Position numbers and translations under genes: made by a program. From Clostridium algoriphilum (lineage in GTDB: Bacteria; Bacillota; Clostridia; Clostridiales; Clostridiaceae), in assembly GCF_020443705.1 (NCBI RefSeq), contig NZ_JAIZZK010000002.1:1-64000 (forward strand): a DNA stretch of 64,000 nt, given 5' to 3'. The first letter of the stretch is position 1; each line of letters begins with the position of its first letter. The notes below the pieces were generated by a model that saw nothing but the letters and a program-made list of their open reading frames with translations, had not been told where the DNA came from and ran no database searches. This document shows positions 34,068 through 42,936 of this stretch, one piece after another.

Positions 34068-34132
34068 AAAGTACTCTTCCTTGGCAATAATTGAGATAAA
34101 TCAATTTCAATAAGTGTAAGGAGGAGTATTTT
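34068..34132 (+). promoter_or_regulatory. long hairpin burying the pilin RBS
   Basis: AAAGTACTCTTCCTT (34068-34082) pairs with AAGGAGGAGTATTTT (34118-34132) over 15 bases with two wobbles. The second arm contains the whole Shine-Dalgarno sequence of the pilin gene and ends one base before its ATG. The 35-base loop has its own six-base stem (AATTGA/TCAATT, 34089-34106). Translation should therefore be off unless the hairpin is opened. No c-di-GMP riboswitch core, often found before clostridial pilin genes, was seen. Confidence 0.65.
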
Positions 34133-34133
34133 T

Positions 34134-34565
34134 ATGTCATGTATTTCAGATGGAAGGTTACAACAGAAAAACATAAAAAATAACAAGAAAAGGGGGTTCA
34201 CGCTAATTGAACTTATAATTGTAATTTCAATTATTGGAATCCTAGCAGCAATTGCGGTGCCTAAGTTTAGTGGAATACAAAAGGATGCTAAGATAAAGGC
34301 TGACATTGCTAGTGCAAGGGTTATCGGTGATGCTACAAATTCACTTATTGCTGAAGATAAAATCACAGGAACTTATACTACTTCAGCTATTTTAGGTGCG
34401 GATATAAAGGGTTATATTCAAGCTGAGCCAACTGTTAAGACGACTCCAGAAGGCTTGTTTAAAGTTCTAATAGATACTAATGGCAATGTTGTGGTTTCAG
34501 CTGGTTCTGGAATTGTTACCTATAAAAACTTGTATCCTACGCCAGATCCACAATATGGGAAATAA
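34134..34565 (+). CDS. type IV prepilin (major-pilin type)
   Basis: 143 residues. A 21-residue basic leader ends KKRG, with cleavage between G21 and F22. The hydrophobic FTLIELIIVISIIGILAAIA segment has the conserved E26 (Glu+5). The short C-terminal domain has no Cys. It would be processed by the prepilin peptidase encoded 330 bases downstream, but no assembly ATPase or platform gene lies in the window. Leader length is on the long side for clostridial pilins. Confidence 0.88.
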   Translation: MSCISDGRLQQKNIKNNKKRGFTLIELIIVISIIGILAAIAVPKFSGIQKDAKIKADIASARVIGDATNSLIAEDKITGTYTTSAILGADIKGYIQAEPTVKTTPEGLFKVLIDTNGNVVVSAGSGIVTYKNLYPTPDPQYGK

Positions 34566-34595
34566 ATAGTCATATTTAGAGTGAATTTATTATTA

Positions 34596-34630
34596 AAAGG
34601 TTTTAATGCATTGTGCTTTAAAACCTTTTA
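34596..34630 (+). terminator. hairpin after pilin gene
   Basis: AAAAGGTTTTAA (34596-34607) with TTAAAACCTTTT (34619-34630); the T-rich arm end serves as the U-run. The rest of the gap to 34891 is AT-rich and holds a 9-bp repeat AATACAATA (34788) / TATTGTATT (34847) and no gene. Confidence 0.55.
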
Positions 34631-34891
34631 CATTTAAGAAGTTATATTGTATTAATTATTTATTGATAAATTTATAGTAGAGTAAAACTCCTAAAACATG
34701 TTATGCAAATTCTACAATATTAAGAATGAATATAGACATTTTACATGTTAATATTTCCTTATATATGTTAAAGTTATAATGAAAATAAATACAATAGAGT
34801 TAAATACTTATATTAGTATTATATTAATACAAGTAAGAAAATCTTTTATTGTATTAAGGACAGAATAACTTAACTTAAGGAGGATTCACCA

Positions 34892-35665
34892 ATGGAAAGC
34901 ATTTTTCCAATATATATTTTTATCTTAGGACTATTAATAGGAAGTTTTTTAAATGTATGTATATATAGAATTCCAAAAGGAGAAAATATATCATATCCAC
35001 CATCTCATTGTACCTCTTGTGGGAATAATATTAAGTTTTATGATCTTATACCAGTACTTAGTTGGATTTTTTTAAGAGGTAAATGTAGAAAATGTGGTGA
35101 GAAGATATCTAGCAGATATGCCTTAATAGAACTTGCTACAGCTATTCTTTTTTTATTAACTTATTTTCATTATGGAATCAGTATTAATCTTGTACGGTTC
35201 CTAATACTTATACCTTTTTTAATAGTCATAGCTATGATAGATTATGATACTATGGACGTATATACTATTACCACATGGATTGCAATATCTATAGGTGTTG
35301 TTTTACTAGGAGTGAACTTTTATCTAAAAGAACCAGTAGCTACCTACATTTACGGTGGAATCTTAGGCTCAGGTCTTATAATTTTTATTATTCTTTTGTC
35401 AAAACTTATTCTTGGGACAGAAGGTATGGGTTGGGGAGATGCAGAGATTTGTGGACTTTGTGGTCTGTTTCTTGGTTTTAAACTAACCGTTGCTATGCTG
35501 TTTTTTTCTTTTATAATTGGTGGAGTCATTGGCGTTTATTTACTTAAATTAAAGAAAAAAAGTGGTAGATCAGAGATGCCCTTTGGTCCGTCTATTATTA
35601 TTGCTGCATTAATAATAATAATTTGGGGATATAGAATTATGAACTGGTACTTAGGAACATTCTAA
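34892..35665 (+). CDS. pilD: prepilin peptidase / N-methyltransferase
   Basis: 257 residues, A24-family membrane aspartyl protease that cleaves and methylates prepilins. The N-terminal domain has the zinc-binding pairs C40-x2-C43 and C65-x2-C68. Catalytic aspartates are D117 in MIDYDTMD and D183 in GMGWGDAEI. Eight hydrophobic segments. RBS taaggaggatt. Partner of the prepilin gene upstream. Confidence 0.93.
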   Translation: MESIFPIYIFILGLLIGSFLNVCIYRIPKGENISYPPSHCTSCGNNIKFYDLIPVLSWIFLRGKCRKCGEKISSRYALIELATAILFLLTYFHYGISINLVRFLILIPFLIVIAMIDYDTMDVYTITTWIAISIGVVLLGVNFYLKEPVATYIYGGILGSGLIIFIILLSKLILGTEGMGWGDAEICGLCGLFLGFKLTVAMLFFSFIIGGVIGVYLLKLKKKSGRSEMPFGPSIIIAALIIIIWGYRIMNWYLGTF

Positions 35666-35852
35666 AATCATTAATGATATTCATTCAAGCATTTGAAAAT
35701 AGTAGTCTAAACATAAGAAATTTAACGAGAACTAGAGGATAACCTGGATAGATTAAGTAATTGGTAAACTATCTTGAATGGTTCTACTTGGCGATTTGGA
35801 TTAAAAGTTGTATAATAAAACATAACTGAATTAGTTATGAAGGGTTGATATA

Positions 35853-36491
35853 ATGCAAAATGCATTGCAGAACATGAATACTAAATGGAAGGAAAAAATC
35901 ATGAAGCCGAAGAAAAGTGATTATCTTCAAAAGATTTATGAGCAGAATGCTAGCACAGGAAATTACGTTATACAGGTAGCTATAGATAAGTACACTGATA
36001 TATTTAATGACTGGGATAATGCTCCTTTTAGAAAAAGAGACATGGATCCGGATTTAGCAATTTTTCTAGAAAACTGTTTTGAAGAGATTCCTGAAAAACA
36101 TGGAGTAGATATATGTTTTTATTTACCCAAAGAAGGAAAAGACGTAAACAGAGAAGAATCGTTAATTGCAGGTATTAAAACCTACTATTCCTTTTATTTA
36201 CATCAGGAAATTAAAGTACTAAAGAATAATTATCATAAGATATTTAAATATGTATTCGCATCACTTTGTCTACTGGCTGTGTCTGTTTTTTTAGGCGCAA
36301 ATGTCGGTGATAACATAATACTTGGAACCATACAACAAGGATTTAACATAGGTGGTTGGGTGTTTTTATGGGAAGTTATTTCAATGGTGATCTTTCGAGG
36401 ACGTGAAGTAAGCTCTGAAATTAGTAAATACCAAAGATTTTTAAACTCATTAATATATTTTAAATATGGTAATGAGAATCCATTACCATAA
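35853..36491 (+). CDS. uncharacterised membrane-anchored protein
   Basis: 212 residues. A soluble N-terminal two thirds includes DWDNAPFRKRDMDPDLAIFLENCFEEIPEKHGVDICFYLP and then two membrane segments (about 130-150 and 155-175: IFKYVFASLCLLAVSVFLGA, GGWVFLWEVISMVIF). The charged motif FRKRDMDPDL seems a family signature I have seen in clostridial proteins of unknown function. RBS gaagggttg. Followed by a terminator. Function unknown. Confidence 0.65.
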   Translation: MQNALQNMNTKWKEKIMKPKKSDYLQKIYEQNASTGNYVIQVAIDKYTDIFNDWDNAPFRKRDMDPDLAIFLENCFEEIPEKHGVDICFYLPKEGKDVNREESLIAGIKTYYSFYLHQEIKVLKNNYHKIFKYVFASLCLLAVSVFLGANVGDNIILGTIQQGFNIGGWVFLWEVISMVIFRGREVSSEISKYQRFLNSLIYFKYGNENPLP

Positions 36492-36503
36492 TGCGAATAA
36501 TAT

Positions 36504-36537
36504 AAAAGCTCTACGAAATTTATCGTAGAGCTTTTAT
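36504..36537. terminator. 13-bp bidirectional terminator
   Basis: AAAAGCTCTACGA (36504-36516) and TCGTAGAGCTTTT (36523-36535) pair perfectly, between the convergent membrane protein and PFK genes. Confidence 0.9.
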
Positions 36538-36574
36538 ATTTGTTAATTGATTTCAAAACATCATTAATAATAAT

Positions 36575-37804
36575 TTATAGATTAAAGGCATCTTCTAAAA
36601 ATGTGTATTTAGGAAGACCGTTTTCTATTAGTATCTTTGGCTCTCCCATTATTAATGGCAGAGTATACTCGTAAGCTTCAAGGGTAACATTATTTCCCTC
36701 AGCATTTATCCATTCTTTAGGAAAGTATTTAATGTTATTTGCAACCTCAGCTGCTTTAAGTGCAAAAGGAACAGACGTATAAGGTGAGTTTGAAAGTCTT
36801 CTTATACCTATCATGTTTCCGCTTATCCCATCAACAGAATAATCTGCTGCAGCTTTACCTACGTCGTATGCTTCATCAATATCTGTTTGAGATGCGCAGT
36901 GCATTGCACATCGCTGAATGGTAGAAAGTTCTAAGACTCTAACTTTCTGCGCAGTATTTGTAGTTAAAATTAAATTCTTAAGGTAGGCACAAACACCACC
37001 TAATTGTGCGTGACCAAATTTATCAAGGCATACTTCTCCAATCTCACCTAAAAATACTCCTTCTTTAGTTCTTATTCCTTCAGATACAACTACAAAAACA
37101 TGTTTTTTCTCAATAAGTTTTTTACTTACATCCCTTAAAAATTTTTCTATATCAAAAGCTACTTCTGGAAGATATATGAAATCTGCAGCAGGTTTACCGT
37201 TAACAGTTGCAATGCAAGCACTAGCTGCGAGCCAGCCAGTATCACGTCCCATAGTTTCGAGTATGAAGACTCCTTTAGTTGGATATACACTAGCATCTAG
37301 GAAGTTTTCAAGAACTTGAGTGGCTATTAGTTTAGCTGCACTTCCAAAGCCAGGGGTATGATCCATAATTGGTAGGTCATTATCTATAGTTTTAGGAATT
37401 CCAATAAATTTTACATCACTTTTGTGCTCATTCGCGTAAATACTTAATTTGTGAACAGTATCTTGAGAATCATTACCACCGATATAGAAGAAGGTCTTAA
37501 TCTCATATGCTTCTAGTATCTCAAAAAGTTTTATATACTCTTCAGTGCTTTCTTTAAATGGTTTCAACTTATACCTGCAAGAACCAAGACCGGAAGACGG
37601 AGTATATTTTAATCCTTTAACATCGTCATACGCAATATTGGATAGGTTTATAATATTACTGTTTAGAATACCTTGTATCCCATTTATACCAGCATAAACG
37701 TTGTCATAATAGTGAGAGTTGTTATTTGCGTCTAGCACCCCTATAACACTGGAATTTATAACAGAGGTTGGCCCCCCTGATTGAGCTACTATACAATTTT
37801 TCAT
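36575..37804 (-). CDS. 6-phosphofructokinase, probably PPi-dependent
   Basis: 409 residues from the ATG at 37804 (aaaggggaat RBS; the frame opens 27 bases earlier). Phosphofructokinase-A fold: AQSGGPTSVINSSVIG, FFYIGGNDSQDT in the position where ATP enzymes have GGDGS, IPKTIDNDLPIMDHTPGFGSAAK, ETMGRDTGWLAA and a VSEGI segment. The GGND variant, the TIDNDL segment and the length of about 410 suggest the pyrophosphate-using group, making a reversible glycolytic step. ATP use cannot be excluded. Monocistronic. Confidence 0.8.
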   Translation of the reverse strand: MKNCIVAQSGGPTSVINSSVIGVLDANNNSHYYDNVYAGINGIQGILNSNIINLSNIAYDDVKGLKYTPSSGLGSCRYKLKPFKESTEEYIKLFEILEAYEIKTFFYIGGNDSQDTVHKLSIYANEHKSDVKFIGIPKTIDNDLPIMDHTPGFGSAAKLIATQVLENFLDASVYPTKGVFILETMGRDTGWLAASACIATVNGKPAADFIYLPEVAFDIEKFLRDVSKKLIEKKHVFVVVSEGIRTKEGVFLGEIGEVCLDKFGHAQLGGVCAYLKNLILTTNTAQKVRVLELSTIQRCAMHCASQTDIDEAYDVGKAAADYSVDGISGNMIGIRRLSNSPYTSVPFALKAAEVANNIKYFPKEWINAEGNNVTLEAYEYTLPLIMGEPKILIENGLPKYTFLEDAFNL

Positions 37805-38032
37805 ATAAGAATTCCCCTTTCGATAGGACATAAATTAATATTATAATTTATAGGATTCATTAGTATTATAAGGTACATAAAAGTAAATAACAAGGAAGTA
37901 TAATAGAGTCTTTGACGTTGGAAATAAAATGTTAAAAAAATCAAAGACTAATTATAATATTAATGATAAAATATGTGTATAATATTTTTAAGATTCTGTA
38001 ATGTTTTTGTTATATAAATCAGGAGGGATACT

Positions 38033-40357
38033 ATGTCAATTAACGGTACAAAACATAAAAAAGAATTAAAAAACAACATAATTTTAAAGGAAGTTAATGT
38101 GCGAGGAAATTTGTGTGGCGAGTTCGCTGAGTATACTATAGATCATGTATATGAAAATAAAGGAACAAATAATGTAGAAGCAATATATACTTTCCCAATC
38201 CCAGAGCAAGCTGTTATATCTGGTTTTGAAGCAGTACTTGGTGGGAGAACTATAAAAGGGCTAATCCAAGATAAAGAAGAAGCAAATAAAATATATGAGA
38301 ATTCTAAGGATAAAGATAATAATACTTTTTTGCTTGAAGAATTTAGAGATAATACAATTAGAATAGTTATTGGTAAGATAATACCTAATGAAGTTGTAAA
38401 AATCAAAGTATCTTATATTGAAGAACTTAGTTATGAAAACAGAAATTTAAAATTAGTTATTCCAACAATTGTAACTCCAATAAATCTTTCTGAGAAGAGT
38501 GAAGGACTAAATAGTGAATATGGCAGCACTAATAAAGAGTACAATTACAAGTTCACGTTAAGTTTACTTGTAGAATCATTAACTAAATTAAAATTTAAGT
38601 GTATTAATCATAAATTAAAGGTTGAATATGAAGATAATAATTTATATAAAGTAACATTAGATGGAAACAATCAGAAAATGGATAAAGATTTAGAAATAGT
38701 ACTTGAAGAGCAGGAGAAATTGGAAACTACAGGAATGATATATGAATATCCTAGAGATGATAAAGGAATATTATATTTAAGATTTATACCAGAGCTTGAA
38801 AGAGAGCAAAGCGAATCGGGATCAAACTATATTTTCCTTCTAGATATATCACAGTCAATGGGTGGAGATAAGTTAATGGAGGGTAAAAATGCACTTCAGT
38901 TATGTTTAAGAAATTTGAGCATAGGAGATACCTTTAATATAGCAGCTTTTGGAGATAAGCTTAATTATTTTTCCAAAGAGACAAAGGTTGATTTCAATGA
39001 AGAGAATTTGAGTAAGGCTAGTAAATGGATTAAGGAACTTGTAGCTGAAAAAAATGCAGTAATTTTTGATGCTTTAAAATATGCACTACTTGGAAAAACT
39101 TATAAAGAGGAGAATATAATATTTCTATTTACAGATGATTCAGTTGAAAATGAAAAAGAAATATTAGATTTCGTTGAAGAAAATATTAAAGAAAGTAGAA
39201 TATTTCCTTTTGGAATAGATACTTCAGTAAACAGCTATTTCATAAATAAATTGGCTCGTATTAGTTTTGGTGCCGCGGAAGTTATTAATCCTGATGAGCG
39301 AATTGAAGATATAGTGCTTAAACAATTTAATAGAATTAAAAATCCTCAAGTTACTGATATACAGATTGATTGGGGTAAAATGAATGTGGAAACAACTTTC
39401 CCAAGAACTATAGAATATATGTATGATAAAGAACCATTTTCAATCTTTGCTAAAATTAGGGGGGAAGTAGGTGGAGTTGTAGTATTAAAAGGAAAGGTCG
39501 GGAAAAATAGAATTCAAAGAATAATTTCTTTGAATGACCTTGAACTAGAAGAAAATGTTAATTTGATTGAGAAAATATGGTACAAGAGAAGAATAGAATC
39601 TCTTCAACATAGAGTTAAATATGAACGTGGAGAACTTCAGAAAGCAATGAATAATAAAATCATTGAAATCTCTAAAAAAGTTGGTATAATATGCAAAGAA
39701 ACTGCTTTCATTCTTTATGAAGAGATGGAAGATCCAATACTTGGTATAAGAATAAGGGAAATATTACCTGTAAAAACAACAAAAAGATTAGAGATTTCTT
39801 ATGAAAAATTAGATGAAGATTCAGAATCAACAGCATTTTATTATAAAGACGAATCAGAGCTAAATGAAAATCACAATGAATATACTAATTATAAAAGAAG
39901 TGAATTATTGAGATTATTGGCTTCTAATCAATTTGCTAGCGGAGCATTTGGTATTAATGTTGAAGATAGCGTAGAAAGCAATATAAAATATACTATAAAA
40001 GCAATATTAGCATTTGTCATTGGTAATGAAGATACTAAGATGTACACTATTCAGTTGAATAAATCCTTAGAGTTTTTAAACAAATCATTAAGAAAAAGCG
40101 ATATATCTTTAAGTAAAAGAGAATATCTAAATTTATTTTTAGTTTTAAAGTTATCTATTAAGAAAGATATAGCATTATCTTTTCACAAAGATAACATTGA
40201 TAAAAAAATGCATGAAATTGAAGAGAAATTACAATTACATAATGTTGATGTAATTGAAATACAAGAAGAAATTATTAATAGATTAAGGCAGAGTGCGAAT
40301 GAACCTAAAGATACACTTGATTTTATAATTGATGCTGCTATTTTAAAAACTGTTTAA
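38033..40357 (+). CDS. VIT and VWA domain protein
   Basis: 774 residues. An N-terminal VIT (inter-alpha-trypsin inhibitor) domain covers about 12-130 (ILKEVNVRGNLCGEFAEYTI, IYTFPIPEQAVISGFEA, EANKIYE). A von Willebrand A domain covers about 260-430 with a complete MIDAS start D271-x-S273-x-S275 (LLDISQSMGG). The C-terminal 300 residues are helical. No signal peptide is visible, so it may be intracellular, as many bacterial VIT/VWA proteins appear to be. RBS aggaggga. It is followed after 35 bases by the SprT-like gene. Function unknown. Confidence 0.85.
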   Translation: MSINGTKHKKELKNNIILKEVNVRGNLCGEFAEYTIDHVYENKGTNNVEAIYTFPIPEQAVISGFEAVLGGRTIKGLIQDKEEANKIYENSKDKDNNTFLLEEFRDNTIRIVIGKIIPNEVVKIKVSYIEELSYENRNLKLVIPTIVTPINLSEKSEGLNSEYGSTNKEYNYKFTLSLLVESLTKLKFKCINHKLKVEYEDNNLYKVTLDGNNQKMDKDLEIVLEEQEKLETTGMIYEYPRDDKGILYLRFIPELEREQSESGSNYIFLLDISQSMGGDKLMEGKNALQLCLRNLSIGDTFNIAAFGDKLNYFSKETKVDFNEENLSKASKWIKELVAEKNAVIFDALKYALLGKTYKEENIIFLFTDDSVENEKEILDFVEENIKESRIFPFGIDTSVNSYFINKLARISFGAAEVINPDERIEDIVLKQFNRIKNPQVTDIQIDWGKMNVETTFPRTIEYMYDKEPFSIFAKIRGEVGGVVVLKGKVGKNRIQRIISLNDLELEENVNLIEKIWYKRRIESLQHRVKYERGELQKAMNNKIIEISKKVGIICKETAFILYEEMEDPILGIRIREILPVKTTKRLEISYEKLDEDSESTAFYYKDESELNENHNEYTNYKRSELLRLLASNQFASGAFGINVEDSVESNIKYTIKAILAFVIGNEDTKMYTIQLNKSLEFLNKSLRKSDISLSKREYLNLFLVLKLSIKKDIALSFHKDNIDKKMHEIEEKLQLHNVDVIEIQEEIINRLRQSANEPKDTLDFIIDAAILKTV

Positions 40358-40392
40358 AATTCACTGGATTTTTGCAAAAGGAAGTAATATTA

Positions 40393-41142
40393 ATGAGGAC
40401 TGAGAATATAAAAGGGTTGAAATATAGCAGCTCAGAAATAAATAAAAAGAGAGATTTGGTAAGAAACAGATTTATTATTGAATCTAAGAATGTAAAGACA
40501 GGCAACATACAAAATATGTCAAAGGTCGATCTGAAAATTTTATTTGATTTGTATGATAAAGAATTTTTTAATGATTACTTTAGTAAAAGTTTCAAGGGAT
40601 CCTTAACTTTTTCCTTGTCCACTAGAATGACATCTTCTGCAGGAAAAACTATATATAGTAGAAAACTAAAACTATTACGAGAAGCAGAAGAAACTTATGA
40701 AATTAGGATGGGAATAAAGTTTTTTTATCAGTATTATAAGGTTGATAGAGAGAAAATAGTATCTGGTATAAACACAAAGGATTCCTTAGAGGCATTTCAA
40801 ATAGTATTTGAACATGAATTATGTCATTTAATTGAGTTACACCTATATAAAGAATCTAGTTGCAAAAAGATCAGGTTTAAAACTATGGTTAATGTCATGT
40901 TCGGTCATACAGATGTGTATCACCAATTACCTAATCAAAAAGAAATAGTTTCAAAGGAGTATGGATTAGCAATTGGACAAAAGGTTAGCTTTATAAATGA
41001 GGGCACAAAATATAATGGTTTCATTTATAAAATAAATAAAAGAGCTACAGTTATGGTTAAGGATTCTAAAGGTACTTATAGAGATGGGAATGGAAATGCC
41101 TATTCTAAATGGTATGTACAGTTTGGACAACTTAATATTTAA
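40393..41142 (+). CDS. SprT-like zinc metallopeptidase-type protein
   Basis: 249 residues from ATG 40393 (aaaaggaag RBS; a TTG seven codons earlier is less likely). SprT-like domain: MSKVDLKILFDLYDKEFFND, STRMTSSAGKTIY, and the zinc motif H141-E-L-C-H145 in FEHELCHLIE. The C-terminal 50 residues (GQKVSFINEGTKYNGFIYKINKRATVMV) form a small SH3- or KOW-like barrel. Relatives of SprT/Spartan act on DNA-protein crosslinks, fitting the repair genes that follow, but this is inference. Confidence 0.8.
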   Translation: MRTENIKGLKYSSSEINKKRDLVRNRFIIESKNVKTGNIQNMSKVDLKILFDLYDKEFFNDYFSKSFKGSLTFSLSTRMTSSAGKTIYSRKLKLLREAEETYEIRMGIKFFYQYYKVDREKIVSGINTKDSLEAFQIVFEHELCHLIELHLYKESSCKKIRFKTMVNVMFGHTDVYHQLPNQKEIVSKEYGLAIGQKVSFINEGTKYNGFIYKINKRATVMVKDSKGTYRDGNGNAYSKWYVQFGQLNI

Positions 41143-41178
41143 TAAACGAAAACCCATATTTAAAGTTACTATAAATAA

Positions 41179-41280
41179 AAAAGGCAAGTTATATGCAATG
41201 AACATTTAAATAAATAACAAGTCAGAATGCTAGTCTTTTGATTTGTTATTTATTTTCATGTAATTGATAACTTGCCTTTT
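41179..41280. repeat. 102-bp imperfect inverted repeat
   Basis: Outer arms AAAAGGCAAGTTAT (41179-41192) and ATAACTTGCCTTTT (41267-41280) are perfect complements. After a mismatched stretch the inner arms (AAATAAATAACAA near 41208-41220 and TTGTTATTTATTT near 41243-41255) pair again. It may be a bidirectional terminator or a small MITE-like element. The inner AATAACAAGTCA also occurs in the hairpin at 51539-51584. Confidence 0.55.
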
Positions 41281-41294
41281 AACCCTAGGGAATT

Positions 41295-41579
41295 TTGACA
41301 ACTCAAAACAATCTACGCTACAACCCATATACATGCTTACATACATATAGACAATCTTTCGACTACAAACAAGTATTACAGCACATATATACATCTTTGC
41401 TCGCCGAACACTCTAAAGCTATTTCAGCCTACGAGCACTCTAGACTCAACCATTTTAAATCATCTACTAACATTATTGTATGCTCTTTTTTATTTATTAT
41501 ACTATATGGCATTAGAAAAATTGTAGTAACATGTACAGTTGGTTTATATGGTAAAATCTATACTGGGGGTGAAAAGTAA
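41295..41579 (+). CDS. doubtful 94-aa ORF upstream of yhaO-like gene
   Basis: An open frame from a TTG without RBS, reaching the start of the next gene (TAATG overlap). The encoded peptide has one hydrophobic segment (NIIVCSFLFIILYGI). The DNA is unusually C-rich and G-poor on this strand compared with every neighbouring gene, so it is either foreign, non-coding leader, or a chance frame. I lean towards not coding. Confidence 0.25.
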   Translation: MTTQNNLRYNPYTCLHTYRQSFDYKQVLQHIYTSLLAEHSKAISAYEHSRLNHFKSSTNIIVCSFLFIILYGIRKIVVTCTVGLYGKIYTGGEK

Positions 41580-42925
41580 TGAGTGAAACATTTAAATTTA
41601 TTCATGCTGCAGACTTGCATTTAGGTTCATTTCTTAATACAAATGGAAAACCACAACAAGAAATACAAGACCTGTGTAAAAGCGCTGTTTATGATGCCTA
41701 TGAAAGAATATGTAATAAAGCCATATTATATAAGGTGGATTTTATTTTGCTCTGTGGAGACGTTTATGATAGCTATTTAAGGTCAGTAAGAGGAAATAAA
41801 TTTTTTATTAATCAATGTATAAGATTGGGTACAAAGAATATAGGTGTATATGTTATTTACGGTAATCATGATGCCATAAATGATTCAAAGGAATTATTTA
41901 CTATGCCTAATAATGTTCATATATTAAGTTCCAATAAAGAAGAAACCATTGAAGTATATAAAGAAGGAGAAGTTATTGCAAAAATCACAGGTAGATCATA
42001 TAAAAGAAGAAATGAAAAAGAAAAGACTTATGAAAACTATTTAGTGGACAACGATGTTTTTAATATTGCTATGCTCCATACTGCGCTGGAGAGGGATAAT
42101 AAAAATTATATTCCTTGCACTTTGGAGGAAATATCTAAGGTACCTAACATAGACTATTGGGCGCTAGGACATATTCACAAACAAAATATTTTGAGTAAAT
42201 CAAAACCAATTATTGCCTTTTCTGGGATTCCTCAAGGGCGTGATATGGGAGAACAGGGAGTAGGAGGAGTTTTCTTAGTTACAGCATGTAAGAAGGATGT
42301 TGTCCACATGGAAATGTTGCCTATAGCAGCAGTTATATATATAAGTAGAGAAATAATATTAGATGATAGTAATATTATAGAAAATTATAGCGACTTAATT
42401 AGGGTGATTTATGATGAAGTAAGTAGTTTAACATATGAACTTCCATATCATCTAAATGAAGTAAAGGATTCTAGGGAAGATATAGGGGATGAATTTAAAG
42501 GGTATATTGTTCAATTAACAATAAAAGGAAGAACGGACATGCACCACGATATAACTCAAATGACAGAAGATGATTATAATCAACTTATAGAAAGCATAAA
42601 TGAAGAATTGGGATTCCAAAAATATTTTCTGTGGATAGACTCAATATTATTTAGAACCACTGCACTTATGCAGGATTTTGAAAGCCTAAAGATGCAAAAC
42701 TCTATTTTTAAGGATTTAGAGGATGTAATTAGCATGTATTCTACGGATAGTGATTTTAAAAATCAACTCGTGAAAAACTGGGGATCCATCTGGAAAAAGC
42801 AGTTATGTACAGAAGACATAGATGAAGAGAAATTTGATTATGATGAAAAAGTTATTGCAGATATTATATTGCAAGCAAGGGAATTAGTTATTGAAAAATT
42901 AGCGGAGGTTTTAGACATAATGTAG
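41579..42925 (+). CDS. yhaO: SbcD/Mre11-type exonuclease subunit (YhaO-like)
   Basis: 448 residues with the metallophosphoesterase motifs of DNA repair nucleases: HAADLHLGSFL, LLCGDVYDSY, VIYGNHDAI, LHTALE and ALGHIHKQ. The C-terminal capping region is longer than in SbcD and resembles B. subtilis YhaO. It works with the ATPase encoded 11 bases downstream to process DNA ends and hairpins. RBS gggggtga. Confidence 0.88.
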   Translation: MSETFKFIHAADLHLGSFLNTNGKPQQEIQDLCKSAVYDAYERICNKAILYKVDFILLCGDVYDSYLRSVRGNKFFINQCIRLGTKNIGVYVIYGNHDAINDSKELFTMPNNVHILSSNKEETIEVYKEGEVIAKITGRSYKRRNEKEKTYENYLVDNDVFNIAMLHTALERDNKNYIPCTLEEISKVPNIDYWALGHIHKQNILSKSKPIIAFSGIPQGRDMGEQGVGGVFLVTACKKDVVHMEMLPIAAVIYISREIILDDSNIIENYSDLIRVIYDEVSSLTYELPYHLNEVKDSREDIGDEFKGYIVQLTIKGRTDMHHDITQMTEDDYNQLIESINEELGFQKYFLWIDSILFRTTALMQDFESLKMQNSIFKDLEDVISMYSTDSDFKNQLVKNWGSIWKKQLCTEDIDEEKFDYDEKVIADIILQARELVIEKLAEVLDIM

Positions 42926-42936
42926 GGAGGTGTAAC

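Noticed and set aside
34040-34133. c-di-GMP riboswitch before the pilin gene
   Set aside because: Neither the class I nor the class II conserved core was found; only the RBS-burying hairpin is present.
41295-41579. Confident protein gene upstream of yhaO
   Set aside because: TTG start without RBS and anomalous strand composition; kept only as a low-confidence entry.
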